Positions 8,968 through 17,530 of a DNA stretch of 64,000 nucleotides are shown piece by piece; position 1 is the first letter of the stretch; the number at the start of each line of letters is the position of its first letter. The notes under the pieces are model-generated. The model did not search any database. It was not told the origin of the DNA and saw nothing but the letters and a program-made list of their open reading frames with translations. The position numbers and the translations under genes were made by a program. The stretch is from Anaerolineae bacterium (GTDB lineage: Bacteria > Chloroflexota > Anaerolineae > Aggregatilineales > Phototrophicaceae): the NCBI GenBank assembly GCA_022824365.1, contig JAJEAA010000028.1, positions 62,001 through 126,000 on the forward strand, in the 5' to 3' direction.

Positions 8968-10467
8968 TTAGTTCAAGTTTTCCAGCGCGGCGCGCGCGTC
9001 AGCGTAATTGGGGTTGTAAGCCAGAGCGCGACGGTACAGGCTTTCGGCGCCCTGACGATTGCCTTGCGCTTCGCGGACGCGGCCTTGCCAGTAGTAGGTC
9101 TCCTCAAGCTCGCTGGAGTTGTTCTGATTTATCCTGGCGAGGCTCAAGACATCATCGTAGCGCCCGACCGCAAAATAAGCTTCAAAGATGCCGAACTGAT
9201 ACCAGAAGATACGCCAGGGCAGTTTGCCGGTGCGGTTCGCTTGATCAAAGGCGACGGCGGCTTCGTCGTGCCGATCCAGCGCGACCAGCGAGGTTCCCAT
9301 ATTGAGCCAGGCGAAAGCGTTCTGCGGCTGTCGGCGAGCTTCTTCTTGGGCGGCGTCGAAGGCGAATTGCGCCGCATCCCGCTCATCCCAGTGGGCATCC
9401 AGCAAGGCGCGCAGCAGGTCCTCGCGTTGCGGCTCGTAGACGACGATAAAGGTGCGGTTGAAAGCTTGCCAGCCGCTATCGACCTGGGCGTAGCTGATGG
9501 CAACGCCCTGCGCGCCAGCGCCGACGCCGAGGAAACTATCGAAGAAGTAGAAGAGTTCCAGGCTGTCGTCGTAGGCGATCAGGACGCGATAATGCCCGAT
9601 CCAGTCATAAGCCTCGAACATTGCGCCCGTCTCGATGATGACGGGAAATCCTTCGTTCACCAGGCGCTTCAGCAACTCGAAAGTGCCGCCCATGCGCACG
9701 ATCGCTTTCACGAAGGTTTCCTCGGCCACGAAAGCGGCCAGTTCGTGGGGGCTGACATTTTTGTCTTCGCGGTTGGGTTTGAGCCGTGAGCCGGCGTAGG
9801 CTTGGTCCTGCTGCCAGCCGTAGTAGCTCAGCGCCATGGTGATCGTTGCCGGACCGCAATTGTTCCAGGTTTGCTGCTGGTGGCGCACGCCTGAAATGCG
9901 GGCGGCGCTTGGCAAGGCATTCGCTGGCGCGGCCGCGGCAATTCTTGTCGCTGCGCTGGCGCCGGGCTCGGCTATTGTTTCGGTTGTCTGTTCGCTTGCC
10001 GCAGTCGGGGGCGGCTCGTCGAGGACTGCGGGCCGGGGCGTTTCTGTTGGCGGGGCGAGGGTCGGCTGGGGGCTCGTTGGCGTGATCGCTGCCGCCGGTT
10101 CGGTAGCGGCGGGCGCGGCGATATCCAGCGGCATATCCAGCAGGGCGAGGGCGCTGTTGTCATCGGCGACGACCGCCAGAGTCGGGAAGACGCCACCGGC
10201 CGGCGTCGGACGCCGCAGCGCGCTCATGAAGGGAAGTTGGTCTATGATGCGCTGCTGTTGCGCTGGTTGCAGGACCTCGCGAAAACCAATGACTACGCCG
10301 GCGATTCCCGCTACCACCAGGATGAAGATGAAGATAACGCCCCAAAAGAGAAACTTGGGCGGCGCCGGGGGACCCGTATCCCGGGGCGGATAGTGATAGC
10401 TTCGGCTCGGCTGAGTGTCATGCAGGTCGGGCACGGCGGCGGCCTCGTTCTCTATGCCTGGCGTCAA
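8968..10467 (-). CDS. Membrane-anchored C39-like peptidase with TPR tail
   Basis: The 499-residue protein has a short cytoplasmic N-terminus, one membrane segment (about 34-62) and a Pro/Thr/Ala-rich stalk (to about 190). A papain-like C39_2 domain follows, with the catalytic Cys in WNNCGPATITMALSYYGW and the His in WIGHYRVLIAYDD. C-terminal TPR-like helices begin near residue 390 (NAFAWLNMGTSL, YYWQGRVREAQGN, AESLYRRALAYNPNYADA). It probably acts outside the membrane as a cysteine peptidase or peptide-binding protein; no substrate is implied. It heads the murJ sub-cluster, 76 nt after ruvX. Confidence 0.8.
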   Translation of the reverse strand: MTPGIENEAAAVPDLHDTQPSRSYHYPPRDTGPPAPPKFLFWGVIFIFILVVAGIAGVVIGFREVLQPAQQQRIIDQLPFMSALRRPTPAGGVFPTLAVVADDNSALALLDMPLDIAAPAATEPAAAITPTSPQPTLAPPTETPRPAVLDEPPPTAASEQTTETIAEPGASAATRIAAAAPANALPSAARISGVRHQQQTWNNCGPATITMALSYYGWQQDQAYAGSRLKPNREDKNVSPHELAAFVAEETFVKAIVRMGGTFELLKRLVNEGFPVIIETGAMFEAYDWIGHYRVLIAYDDSLELFYFFDSFLGVGAGAQGVAISYAQVDSGWQAFNRTFIVVYEPQREDLLRALLDAHWDERDAAQFAFDAAQEEARRQPQNAFAWLNMGTSLVALDRHDEAAVAFDQANRTGKLPWRIFWYQFGIFEAYFAVGRYDDVLSLARINQNNSSELEETYYWQGRVREAQGNRQGAESLYRRALAYNPNYADARAALENLN

Positions 10468-10543
10468 TATAGCGCCGCCATTTCACTTTCCCAGCGATTG
10501 GCGCGGCGCTTTACACGTCACCTACTAGTATAATCGTCTATTG

Positions 10544-10996
10544 CTATGCGCAAATGTCCTGTGGAGGAAACGTAGCGGAACCACAGCTTAGGGCGTCCAG
10601 AAATGATTGCAGGATGACACGCGCGGCGAGGTCGTCAATGCGCGCGCGCGGGTCGCGCCTTTGCGCTTTTGCCAGTTTGCGCGCTTCATCGCTGGTCAGG
10701 TATTCGCTGATTTCCACGATGGGCAGGGGCACTGTCTTTCGCATTTGCTCTATCCATTCGCGCACGTGATCGGCCTGAGTACGGATGCCAGCCGGCGCAT
10801 TGGGATTCAGCGGGACGCCAACGACAATGCCGGCGGCGCGTTCTCGTTCGGCGATATCGCGGATGCGGGCGAAGTCAGCCTCGGGACCGCGGCTTTCGAT
10901 AATGTCGAACTCGCGGGCGCTGATGCCGAGGGCATCGCTGATGGCTAGGCCGATTCGCTTTTCGCCGTGATCAACCCCCAGCAAGCGCCCGATCAT
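10544..10996 (-). CDS. ruvX: Holliday junction resolvase-like RuvX (YqgF)
   Basis: YqgF/RuvX is an RNase H-fold nuclease involved in pre-16S rRNA processing and proposed in recombination. The 150-residue product has the first catalytic Asp in LLGVDHGEKRIGLA, a central GIVVGVPLNPN strand and the C-terminal RIDDLAARVILQSFLD acidic block. Its ATG overlaps the stop of the upstream gene (ATGA), showing translational coupling. Linkage of ruvX to alaS is common in Gram-positive bacteria and is seen here with one extra gene between. Confidence 0.93.
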   Translation of the reverse strand: MIGRLLGVDHGEKRIGLAISDALGISAREFDIIESRGPEADFARIRDIAERERAAGIVVGVPLNPNAPAGIRTQADHVREWIEQMRKTVPLPIVEISEYLTSDEARKLAKAQRRDPRARIDDLAARVILQSFLDALSCGSATFPPQDICA

Positions 10997-12549
10997 CGTT
11001 GGTTCCTCGCTTGGTCTCTCACTTGCACATCAATTCGGATCGCCAATTGGGGCATCCGCCCTAACCTGGAAGGAAAGACTTCAATCAGCGGCGGATCGGC
11101 CGTTGAGATTTCGGCTTTGCCGGCGAGCAATTTTCGCGCCTGCTCGAGAGTCGCGCCGGCCAGTTGCTCGCGCAAATCGTCACTGTCTATTTTGGCGATG
11201 ACGGAAGCGATGCCGTGGACGGTGAAGCTGATCTGTCCGTCGGCGCGGCTCTGCGAGAATGGTCCGCGGACATAAGCCACTGAGTCAAGCTGCAATTCTT
11301 TTTCCGCTGGCGCCGCCGCTTTTAGCCGGGCGAGCAGAAGTTGCCTGCCATAGCGATCGTCAATCGCCAGTCCGGAAACAACCGCGCGCATCGAAAGCGA
11401 AAGTTCGCTTGCCATCGTGCCGACATCGGCGGAGAAATTGATCCATTCCTTGCGTTCGTCTTCAATCTTGATCGACTCGATGATGATGATCTGGCTTTCG
11501 GAGAGAGCGCCGCGCATCTGCTCGTAAGCCAGCGATTGAAGCTGGATACGCAAGATTTCGAGCAATTTGTCTTGATCGGCGACCGAGACCGATTTCACTC
11601 GACGGTTGCTGCCGCCGGCCGCGGATGTCAAGTTGATGACGGATACGCGCTCGGCCAATCCGCCCAAGACCGAGTTGATCATGCCGGGACCGACATTGCC
11701 AATGCTGCCGCGGTGGCTTTCCGTTGCTACGACCGCGCCGTCAGCGCTCTGCCCAAGCCCGCTTGGCACGAGCACATCGGCGACTGTCTCGAAGAGGATG
11801 GGCTCCCCCGCGCTGGTGCCGAGTATCGTTCCGCGGGGGACCACGAGGCTGTTCCCGCCGAGATTGGTGAAGGTGACGGCGGCGACGGCCGAAACGCTAT
11901 CGAGCCGGATGCTGCCAGTGGTTGGAAGGGTCGCGGTCGCTTCGACCGTCGCTCTTATGGTTTCGGCTGGGATGATCCCTTTGGCGGCGTCAACCGTCTT
12001 GACTTTACGATCGGCGACAATGTCGAAGACCAGGTTGATATTTTCTTCGCGCAAACTGATGCTGACCACCGCGCCCGGCACAACTGTGTACAAAGCGGCG
12101 GTGACAGCGGCGAAGAGCAGCGCCAGGGCGATCAAGCGCTCGAAGAAGGTCCGCCAGGGCGAGTGACTCTGTCGCCTCGCGCGCATGAACTCCAGATCTT
12201 CCGCCAGAAGATCGGCATCCGGCCTGTGATAACGCGGAAGGAAGACTTTATGTCGGCCCCGTTTCCAGCGTTCGCGTTGGCTGACTTCTATCGATGGGAA
12301 GCAGCTGATATTGAGTTCGGCGGCGAAGAAACGGAGGCTTGGCTCTTGCGAGACGATGGCGAGTTGAATGGCGCGGCGATAAGCCTCGCGCTGTATCAGC
12401 ACGAGATCGAGCTTGCGCCGCAGGTTGCTGCTGCCCTCGGGCCAAATCAGCAGCACGCGCCGGCCGCGCAGACCGGACAAACGGTCGCGGACGGTGACGA
12501 TGGTGTCGCTCGCCTTGAGTTGGACTTGCTCAACTTCGGTGGACATCAA
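10993..12549 (-). CDS. Membrane protein with baseplate J-like domain
   Basis: This 518-residue protein has a soluble N-terminal part (about 1-130), one membrane segment (about 140-162, LIALALLFAAVTAALYTVV) and a beta-rich extracellular part. That part contains VVPRGTILGTSAGEPILFET and a GSIGNVGPG motif resembling baseplate J/gp47 domains. Such proteins are often annotated in Chloroflexota next to ruvX. There are no other phage tail genes, so it is read as a cellular envelope protein. Its role is unknown. It lies 48 nt after alaS and overlaps ruvX by 4 nt. Confidence 0.7.
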   Translation of the reverse strand: MMSTEVEQVQLKASDTIVTVRDRLSGLRGRRVLLIWPEGSSNLRRKLDLVLIQREAYRRAIQLAIVSQEPSLRFFAAELNISCFPSIEVSQRERWKRGRHKVFLPRYHRPDADLLAEDLEFMRARRQSHSPWRTFFERLIALALLFAAVTAALYTVVPGAVVSISLREENINLVFDIVADRKVKTVDAAKGIIPAETIRATVEATATLPTTGSIRLDSVSAVAAVTFTNLGGNSLVVPRGTILGTSAGEPILFETVADVLVPSGLGQSADGAVVATESHRGSIGNVGPGMINSVLGGLAERVSVINLTSAAGGSNRRVKSVSVADQDKLLEILRIQLQSLAYEQMRGALSESQIIIIESIKIEDERKEWINFSADVGTMASELSLSMRAVVSGLAIDDRYGRQLLLARLKAAAPAEKELQLDSVAYVRGPFSQSRADGQISFTVHGIASVIAKIDSDDLREQLAGATLEQARKLLAGKAEISTADPPLIEVFPSRLGRMPQLAIRIDVQVRDQARNQR

Positions 12550-12597
12550 AGTGAAGTATACGACGACTTTGTGAAGCGCGATGGCGACGAATCGGGA

Positions 12598-15291
12598 TTA
12601 TGCCTTGGCGATCAAATCTCGCGCGGTTTGCAGAGCGTCCGCGATTTTGCTGCTGTCTTTGCCGCCGGCTTGCGCCATCTGCGGGCGGCCGCCGCCGCCA
12701 CCGCCAACGACCTTGGCGATAGGCTTGATCAAGTCGCCGGCGCGCAAGCCCGTCTTGACCAGGGCATCGGAAACCGCCACCACAATTTGCGGCCGTCCGT
12801 TGATATCGCTGGCCAGGACCATGACGCCCTTGTCGACGCGGTTGCGGAACCAGTCGGTCATTTCTCGCATGGTCTCAACCGGCGTATTTTCAAGCTCGGC
12901 CAGCAGCGCTTGTTTGCCGTTCAGGCTCTCCAACTGCTGGTCGATCATTTCGTCGAAGTTGTATTTCGCCTGTTTGCGGCGCAGGGCGTCGGCCTCGCGG
13001 CGAGCGTTGGCCAAATCGTTTTGCAATGCAACTATGCGGCCGACTGCTTGAGCGGGAACGGCGCCAAGCTGCCGCGCGATATTGTCAAGGGCGCTCAAGG
13101 CGTCGTTCAGATGGGCATTGGCCGCCTGTCCTGTCAAGGCTTCGACGCGTCGTATTCCGGCGCTGACGCTGCCTTCACTCGTGAATACAAAATTGCCGAT
13201 CTCGGCCGTGGAGCCGACATGGACGCCGCCACAAAGCTCGTAGCTGTAGCGCCCATCGCCGGCGCCGATGATCACCGTCCGCACGGTCTCGCCATACTTC
13301 TCGCCGAAGAGCGCCATCGCGCCATCGCGCCGCGCTTGCTCCAGCGATTTGGTCTCGTCGCGCACGGTTAAATTGGATAGAACGGCGCTGTTGACCTCGG
13401 CCGCAATCTGAGCGAGCTGTTTCGTCGATACTTTTTCGGGATGGGAAAAATCGAAACGCAGCCGGTCCGGCGCTACCAGTGAGCCCCGCTGCTGTACATG
13501 ATTGCCCAGTTGATTGCGCAAGGCGGCGTGGAGCAGGTGGGTGGCGGTGTGGTTGCGCGTGATGTCTTTGCGGCGGGCGCGGTCAATTGCGGCGATGGCG
13601 CGGTCGCCGGTGGCGGGATTGCCCTCGACCACCTCGCCTACATGCACGATCATGCCCGCAAGCGGCTGTTTCATGGCTTCGACTTCGATAACCCAGTTGT
13701 CGCCGCTGATGACGCCCGCGTCGCTAACCTGACCGCCGGCTTCGACGTAGAAGTTGGTTTCCGCCAGCAGGACTTCGACGGCATCGCCGACGATGGCGCT
13801 CTCCAGCGGCGCTCCACCCTGAGCCAAAGCCAGCACCGCCGTCTCGACAGGTTCAACGGAGTAGGGATTGTAGGCGACGCCCTTTTGAATCGCGCCATTG
13901 GCTTTTAAGTCGGCGAGCAGTTCCCGGTAGAAGTCGGCGCTTTCGATCGCGCCCATCGCTTGTCCGCCGCCGCTGATGCGCGCGTGCTCCACTTCGGCAG
14001 CGTTGAAGCCGGCCTCATCAACCATGAAGCCGCGCTCCTCGACGATGTCCTTTGTAACTTGAAAAGGCAGGCCGAGCGTCGCCTTCAGATAAAATGCCTG
14101 GTCGCCGGGCAGCAAACTACCGGGCTCAAGGGCGGCGAGCATAGCGTCCAATTCGTGGAGTCCGCGCTCCATCGTGCGGTGGAAGCGCTCCTCTTCCAAG
14201 GTGATGGCGCGCTTGATGCTTTCGGCTTGGTCGACCAGATCGGTGAAATGCTCGCCCATCACGTCAAATACGACATCGGCGATCTCAGCCAGGAAGGGGC
14301 GGTCGAAACCGATCTTGCGGCCGAAGCGGGCGGCTCGCCGTATCACAATGCGGGGAATGGCGGCGCGCCCCTTGGCGCCGGGCATAACGCCGTCACCGAT
14401 GAGAAATACGGCCGCGCGGATATGATCGGCGATGACGCGATAAGGCACGATGTCCGCGTCCCGCTCGGCATCGCTATGGCCCGTCAGTTCTTGCGTGCGC
14501 CGGATGATGGGCATGAAGAGATCGGTTTCGTAAGTGGCTTCGACGCCTTGCAGTACGGAGACAATTCGCTCAAAGCCCATGCCGGTATCGACGCCGGGCG
14601 CGGGCAGCGGCACATCCCATTCGCCACTGTGCTCCGGATCGGCTTGTTGGCGATTGAACTGCATGAAGACGAGGTTCCAGATTTCCAGGAAGCGGTCATC
14701 TTCCGCTTGCAGCATCGGTATGATGTCGTCATCGCCCAGTTCGGGCTGACGATCCCAGTGGATTTCCGATGTGGGTCCGCAGGGACCGGTATCGGCCATT
14801 TGCCAAAAATTGGTATCGGGTCCCATGCGGGCGACGCGCTTGGGGTTGATGCCCAGGTTCGTGACCCAGGCGTCATAAGCTTCGTCATCGTTCTCGTATA
14901 TGGTGAATACCAGCCGATCGGCCGGCAGCTTGTAGACTTCGGTCAGCATCAGATAGGCGTACTTGATAGCATCCTGCTTGAAGTAATCGCCAAAGCTGAA
15001 GTTGCCGAGCATTTCAAAGAAGGTGTGATGCCGCTCCGAGGGACCGACGTTTTCCAGATCGTTGTGCTTCCCGCTGACACGCATGCACTTTTGCGAGGTG
15101 GTCGCGCGGGAATAGTCGCGTTTGTCCAGCCCGAGGAAGACATCTTTGAACTGGACCATGCCGGCGTTCACGAAGAGCAGCGTGGGGTCATCCGCCGGCA
15201 CCAGCGATGATGAGGCTACCGGTTTATGTCCCATTTCCTCAAAGAAATCGAGAAAGGCCTGTCGTACTTCCGCGCTGCTCATGGTTTCCAT
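12598..15291 (-). CDS. alaS: Alanyl-tRNA synthetase
   Basis: AlaS charges tRNA-Ala and edits Ser/Gly mischarging. The 897-residue protein has the class II catalytic domain (motif 1 region FLDFFEEMGHKPVASSSLVP; motif 2 around RATTSQKCMR). The editing domain zinc ligands are HTATHLLH and CGGVHVG, and there is a C-terminal DHHA1/C-Ala part with a Gly-rich VVGGGGGGRPQMAQAGG. Length is normal. It is the first gene of a seven-to-eight gene minus-strand run, divergent from tyrS. No T-box is visible upstream; the leader is under 100 nt. Confidence 0.97.
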   Translation of the reverse strand: METMSSAEVRQAFLDFFEEMGHKPVASSSLVPADDPTLLFVNAGMVQFKDVFLGLDKRDYSRATTSQKCMRVSGKHNDLENVGPSERHHTFFEMLGNFSFGDYFKQDAIKYAYLMLTEVYKLPADRLVFTIYENDDEAYDAWVTNLGINPKRVARMGPDTNFWQMADTGPCGPTSEIHWDRQPELGDDDIIPMLQAEDDRFLEIWNLVFMQFNRQQADPEHSGEWDVPLPAPGVDTGMGFERIVSVLQGVEATYETDLFMPIIRRTQELTGHSDAERDADIVPYRVIADHIRAAVFLIGDGVMPGAKGRAAIPRIVIRRAARFGRKIGFDRPFLAEIADVVFDVMGEHFTDLVDQAESIKRAITLEEERFHRTMERGLHELDAMLAALEPGSLLPGDQAFYLKATLGLPFQVTKDIVEERGFMVDEAGFNAAEVEHARISGGGQAMGAIESADFYRELLADLKANGAIQKGVAYNPYSVEPVETAVLALAQGGAPLESAIVGDAVEVLLAETNFYVEAGGQVSDAGVISGDNWVIEVEAMKQPLAGMIVHVGEVVEGNPATGDRAIAAIDRARRKDITRNHTATHLLHAALRNQLGNHVQQRGSLVAPDRLRFDFSHPEKVSTKQLAQIAAEVNSAVLSNLTVRDETKSLEQARRDGAMALFGEKYGETVRTVIIGAGDGRYSYELCGGVHVGSTAEIGNFVFTSEGSVSAGIRRVEALTGQAANAHLNDALSALDNIARQLGAVPAQAVGRIVALQNDLANARREADALRRKQAKYNFDEMIDQQLESLNGKQALLAELENTPVETMREMTDWFRNRVDKGVMVLASDINGRPQIVVAVSDALVKTGLRAGDLIKPIAKVVGGGGGGRPQMAQAGGKDSSKIADALQTARDLIAKA

Positions 15292-15359
15292 ATGTATGTC
15301 CCGTGCGCCAACTTCGTGGCTAATCGCATTCGTCCGCTCTCCCCGGCGAATCGATGCGA

Positions 15360-15411
15360 ATTATAGCGATCGCGTCCGCGCCTGAACAGGGGCGTATCCC
15401 TATGGTATACT
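15360..15411. promoter_or_regulatory. Overlapping divergent alaS / tyrS promoters
   Basis: On plus, TGAACA (15383-15388), a 17 bp spacer and TATACT (15406-15411) point to tyrS. On minus, TGTTCA (the same six bases), 17 bp and TATAAT (15365 to 15360) point to alaS. Both -10 boxes are good and the -35 boxes are weak. The two promoters would share one -35 hexamer. Confidence 0.5.
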
Positions 15412-15450
15412 GGCGCTGCGAGAGTCAATCTGAGGAAATGGGATGAGGTA

Positions 15451-16701
15451 ATGGCGACCATTGACGATCAAGTCGAAGTGTTGATGTCCGGCGCGGCTTA
15501 TGGCGATCCGGAGACGCGGGAGAACATGCGCAAGGATTTGCGCGAGCGTCTGCTTGAGTGCGAGCGGGAGGGGCGACCTCTGCGCGTGTATTGCGGCTAT
15601 GATCCGCGGACTTCCGATTTGCATTTGGGTCATACCATCACGATGCGCAAGCTGCGGCAGTTTCAAGACTTCGGGCATGATGTGACCTTCCTGGTCGGCA
15701 CTTTCACCAGCTTGATCGGCGATCCCTCCGATAAGGAAAGCGCTCGCGATCAACTGACCATGCGCAATGTGGAAGACAACGCGCGAACTTATGCCGAGCA
15801 GGCTTTCAAGATTTTGGATGAAGAGCGCACGCGCGTTCGCCGGAACGACGAGTGGCTGGCGACGCTCGATTTCGCCGACATCATTCGCTTGGCGAGCCAC
15901 TTCACCGTGCAGCAGTTTCTCGTGCGCGAGAACTTCGCCAAGCGCATTGATGATGGCAAGGCGATTTATCTGCACGAATTCTTCTATGCCTTGATGCAAG
16001 CCTATGACGCGGTAGCGCAGGAAGCCGATGTGCAGGTCGGCGGGCAAGACCAACTCTTTAACATACTGGTGGCTGGCCGCAAGTTGCAGACCGGCTTGGG
16101 ACAGAAGCCGCAGATCGCCATTATCATGGGCGAGAGCCTGCCGGGCACCGATGGGGAAATCAAAATGTCCAAGAGCCTGGGCAATCATATTCCGCTGCTC
16201 TCGGAACCCTGGGATATGTTCGGCAAAATCATGAGCTTGCCCGATAAAGCGATGGGCGTTTATCACAAGTTGATATTGGGCTGGACGCAGGCGCAAGTTG
16301 ACGAACTGGAGGCGAACCTGCGCAGTGGTAAAGCGCATCCCAACGAAACCAAGATGGCGCTCGCCCGTGAAATCGTGAGCATCTTCCACAGTCCGGCCGA
16401 TACCGAGGCGGCGCTGGCGCGCTGGAACGAAGTGTTTCGTGGCGGCGGCGGCATCCCCGATGACCTGCCGGAGGCGGAACTGGCGGCCGAAACGGAAATC
16501 CGCGATATTCTGGTGCGGCTAAAAATGGTGAGCAGCCGCGGTGAAGCCCGGCGTCTGATTCAGCAGAATGGCGTGCGTCTGAACGAAGAAAAGGTCGAAA
16601 GCCTGCAAGCGACGGTGACGCCGGAGATGCTGCCTGCCGTCCTGCAAGTGGGAAAGCGACAGTTCGTGCGGCTGGTGAAAGCCAACGACGGGGGCGAATA
16701 G
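15451..16701 (+). CDS. tyrS: Tyrosyl-tRNA synthetase
   Basis: The 416-residue protein is a class I synthetase. It has the HIGH-equivalent in SDLHLGHTITMRKLRQFQD, the tRNA-synthetase core and KMSKS in GEIKMSKSLGNHI. A C-terminal S4 RNA-binding domain begins at about 350 (MVSSRGEARRLIQQNGVRLN). The sequence resembles the TyrRS subgroup that begins with a YCGYDPRTSDLHLGH block (TyrZ-like). It starts 40 bp downstream of a TATACT box and is followed after 4 nt by a CoA-transferase gene. Confidence 0.95.
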   Translation: MATIDDQVEVLMSGAAYGDPETRENMRKDLRERLLECEREGRPLRVYCGYDPRTSDLHLGHTITMRKLRQFQDFGHDVTFLVGTFTSLIGDPSDKESARDQLTMRNVEDNARTYAEQAFKILDEERTRVRRNDEWLATLDFADIIRLASHFTVQQFLVRENFAKRIDDGKAIYLHEFFYALMQAYDAVAQEADVQVGGQDQLFNILVAGRKLQTGLGQKPQIAIIMGESLPGTDGEIKMSKSLGNHIPLLSEPWDMFGKIMSLPDKAMGVYHKLILGWTQAQVDELEANLRSGKAHPNETKMALAREIVSIFHSPADTEAALARWNEVFRGGGGIPDDLPEAELAAETEIRDILVRLKMVSSRGEARRLIQQNGVRLNEEKVESLQATVTPEMLPAVLQVGKRQFVRLVKANDGGE

Positions 16702-16705
16702 CGCT

Positions 16706-17530
16706 TTGCCCGCCGCGTCCGATTACACGATTGACGAGCTGATCAGCGTTTGCATCTCGCGGCAGGTGCGGGATGGCGATGTCTGGGCGCAGGGCATCAA
16801 CACGCCGCTTGTCTCAGCCGGATTGATTCTGGGCAAGATTCGCCATGCGCCCAAAGCCCGCTTTACCTCGGCGATCGGCCAGGCATTGGTGCAAGATTGG
16901 GGTCCCCTGGGCATCTCCAATATCGAGGATTTGTGGGTGGGTAAGGGGCTGATCCATTTAGGCTTCGCCGCCGGCGCGGCCGAGATTTTGCCCAAATTCC
17001 GCCCCAAGGAATTCTTCCGTCCGGCGCAGGTGGACCAACGCGGCAATACGAACAATATCGCCTTCGGCAAGGATTATCAGCGGCCGCGGATGCGCTTGCC
17101 CGGCAGCGGCGGCATCCCCGATGTGACGCCCCGCTACGATCATACTTACCTCTACGTGCCGCGTCACACGCGCCTCACTTTCGCTGAGAAGATCGACTTT
17201 CTTAGTGGATTGGGGCATGCGCCGGGGCGCAAGACCGGTAGTGGACCGCGGTACTTGATTTCCGATTTGGGGCAGTTTGACTGGCATGAGGGGAAAATGC
17301 GCTTGACGAGCCTGCACCCCGACGTCGATATGGAGCGCGCGCAGCGCAAGACCGGCTTCGACATATTGCTCGCCGATGACCTGCGCGAGACGCCCCCGCC
17401 GGACGAGGAAGATTTGCGCTTGCTGCGGGAAGAGATTGACCCTCTGGGCACACGCAAGCTGGAAACGTTGGGCGGCGCGGCGCGCAAGGCGCTGCTGCGT
17501 GAAATCTTGCGGCGGGAACGGGCCGGCTAG
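16706..17530 (+). CDS. CoA-transferase beta-type subunit (family I)
   Basis: This 274-residue protein resembles the beta subunit of glutaconate-type CoA transferases (IHLGFAAGAAEILPKF, VDQRGNTNNIAFGKD, RLPGSGGIPDV, RYLISDLGQF, LHPDVDMERAQRKTGFDI). These heterodimers move CoA between acids. The start is a TTG at 16706 after a weak GGGGGCGA. The alpha-type partner is not adjacent; a matching subunit is at 21062. It ends overlapping the convergent binding-protein gene by 4 nt. Substrate unknown. Confidence 0.8.
   Translation: MPAASDYTIDELISVCISRQVRDGDVWAQGINTPLVSAGLILGKIRHAPKARFTSAIGQALVQDWGPLGISNIEDLWVGKGLIHLGFAAGAAEILPKFRPKEFFRPAQVDQRGNTNNIAFGKDYQRPRMRLPGSGGIPDVTPRYDHTYLYVPRHTRLTFAEKIDFLSGLGHAPGRKTGSGPRYLISDLGQFDWHEGKMRLTSLHPDVDMERAQRKTGFDILLADDLRETPPPDEEDLRLLREEIDPLGTRKLETLGGAARKALLREILRRERAG

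Noticed and set aside
10993..12549. Prophage or tailocin signal from the baseplate-J-like domain
   Set aside because: No other tail, capsid, lysis or integrase gene is near, and the protein has a membrane helix and housekeeping neighbours.
11341..13371. A 676-codon open frame on plus over the baseplate-like gene and alaS
   Set aside because: The minus-strand products are recognisable; the plus frame has no domain or ribosome site.
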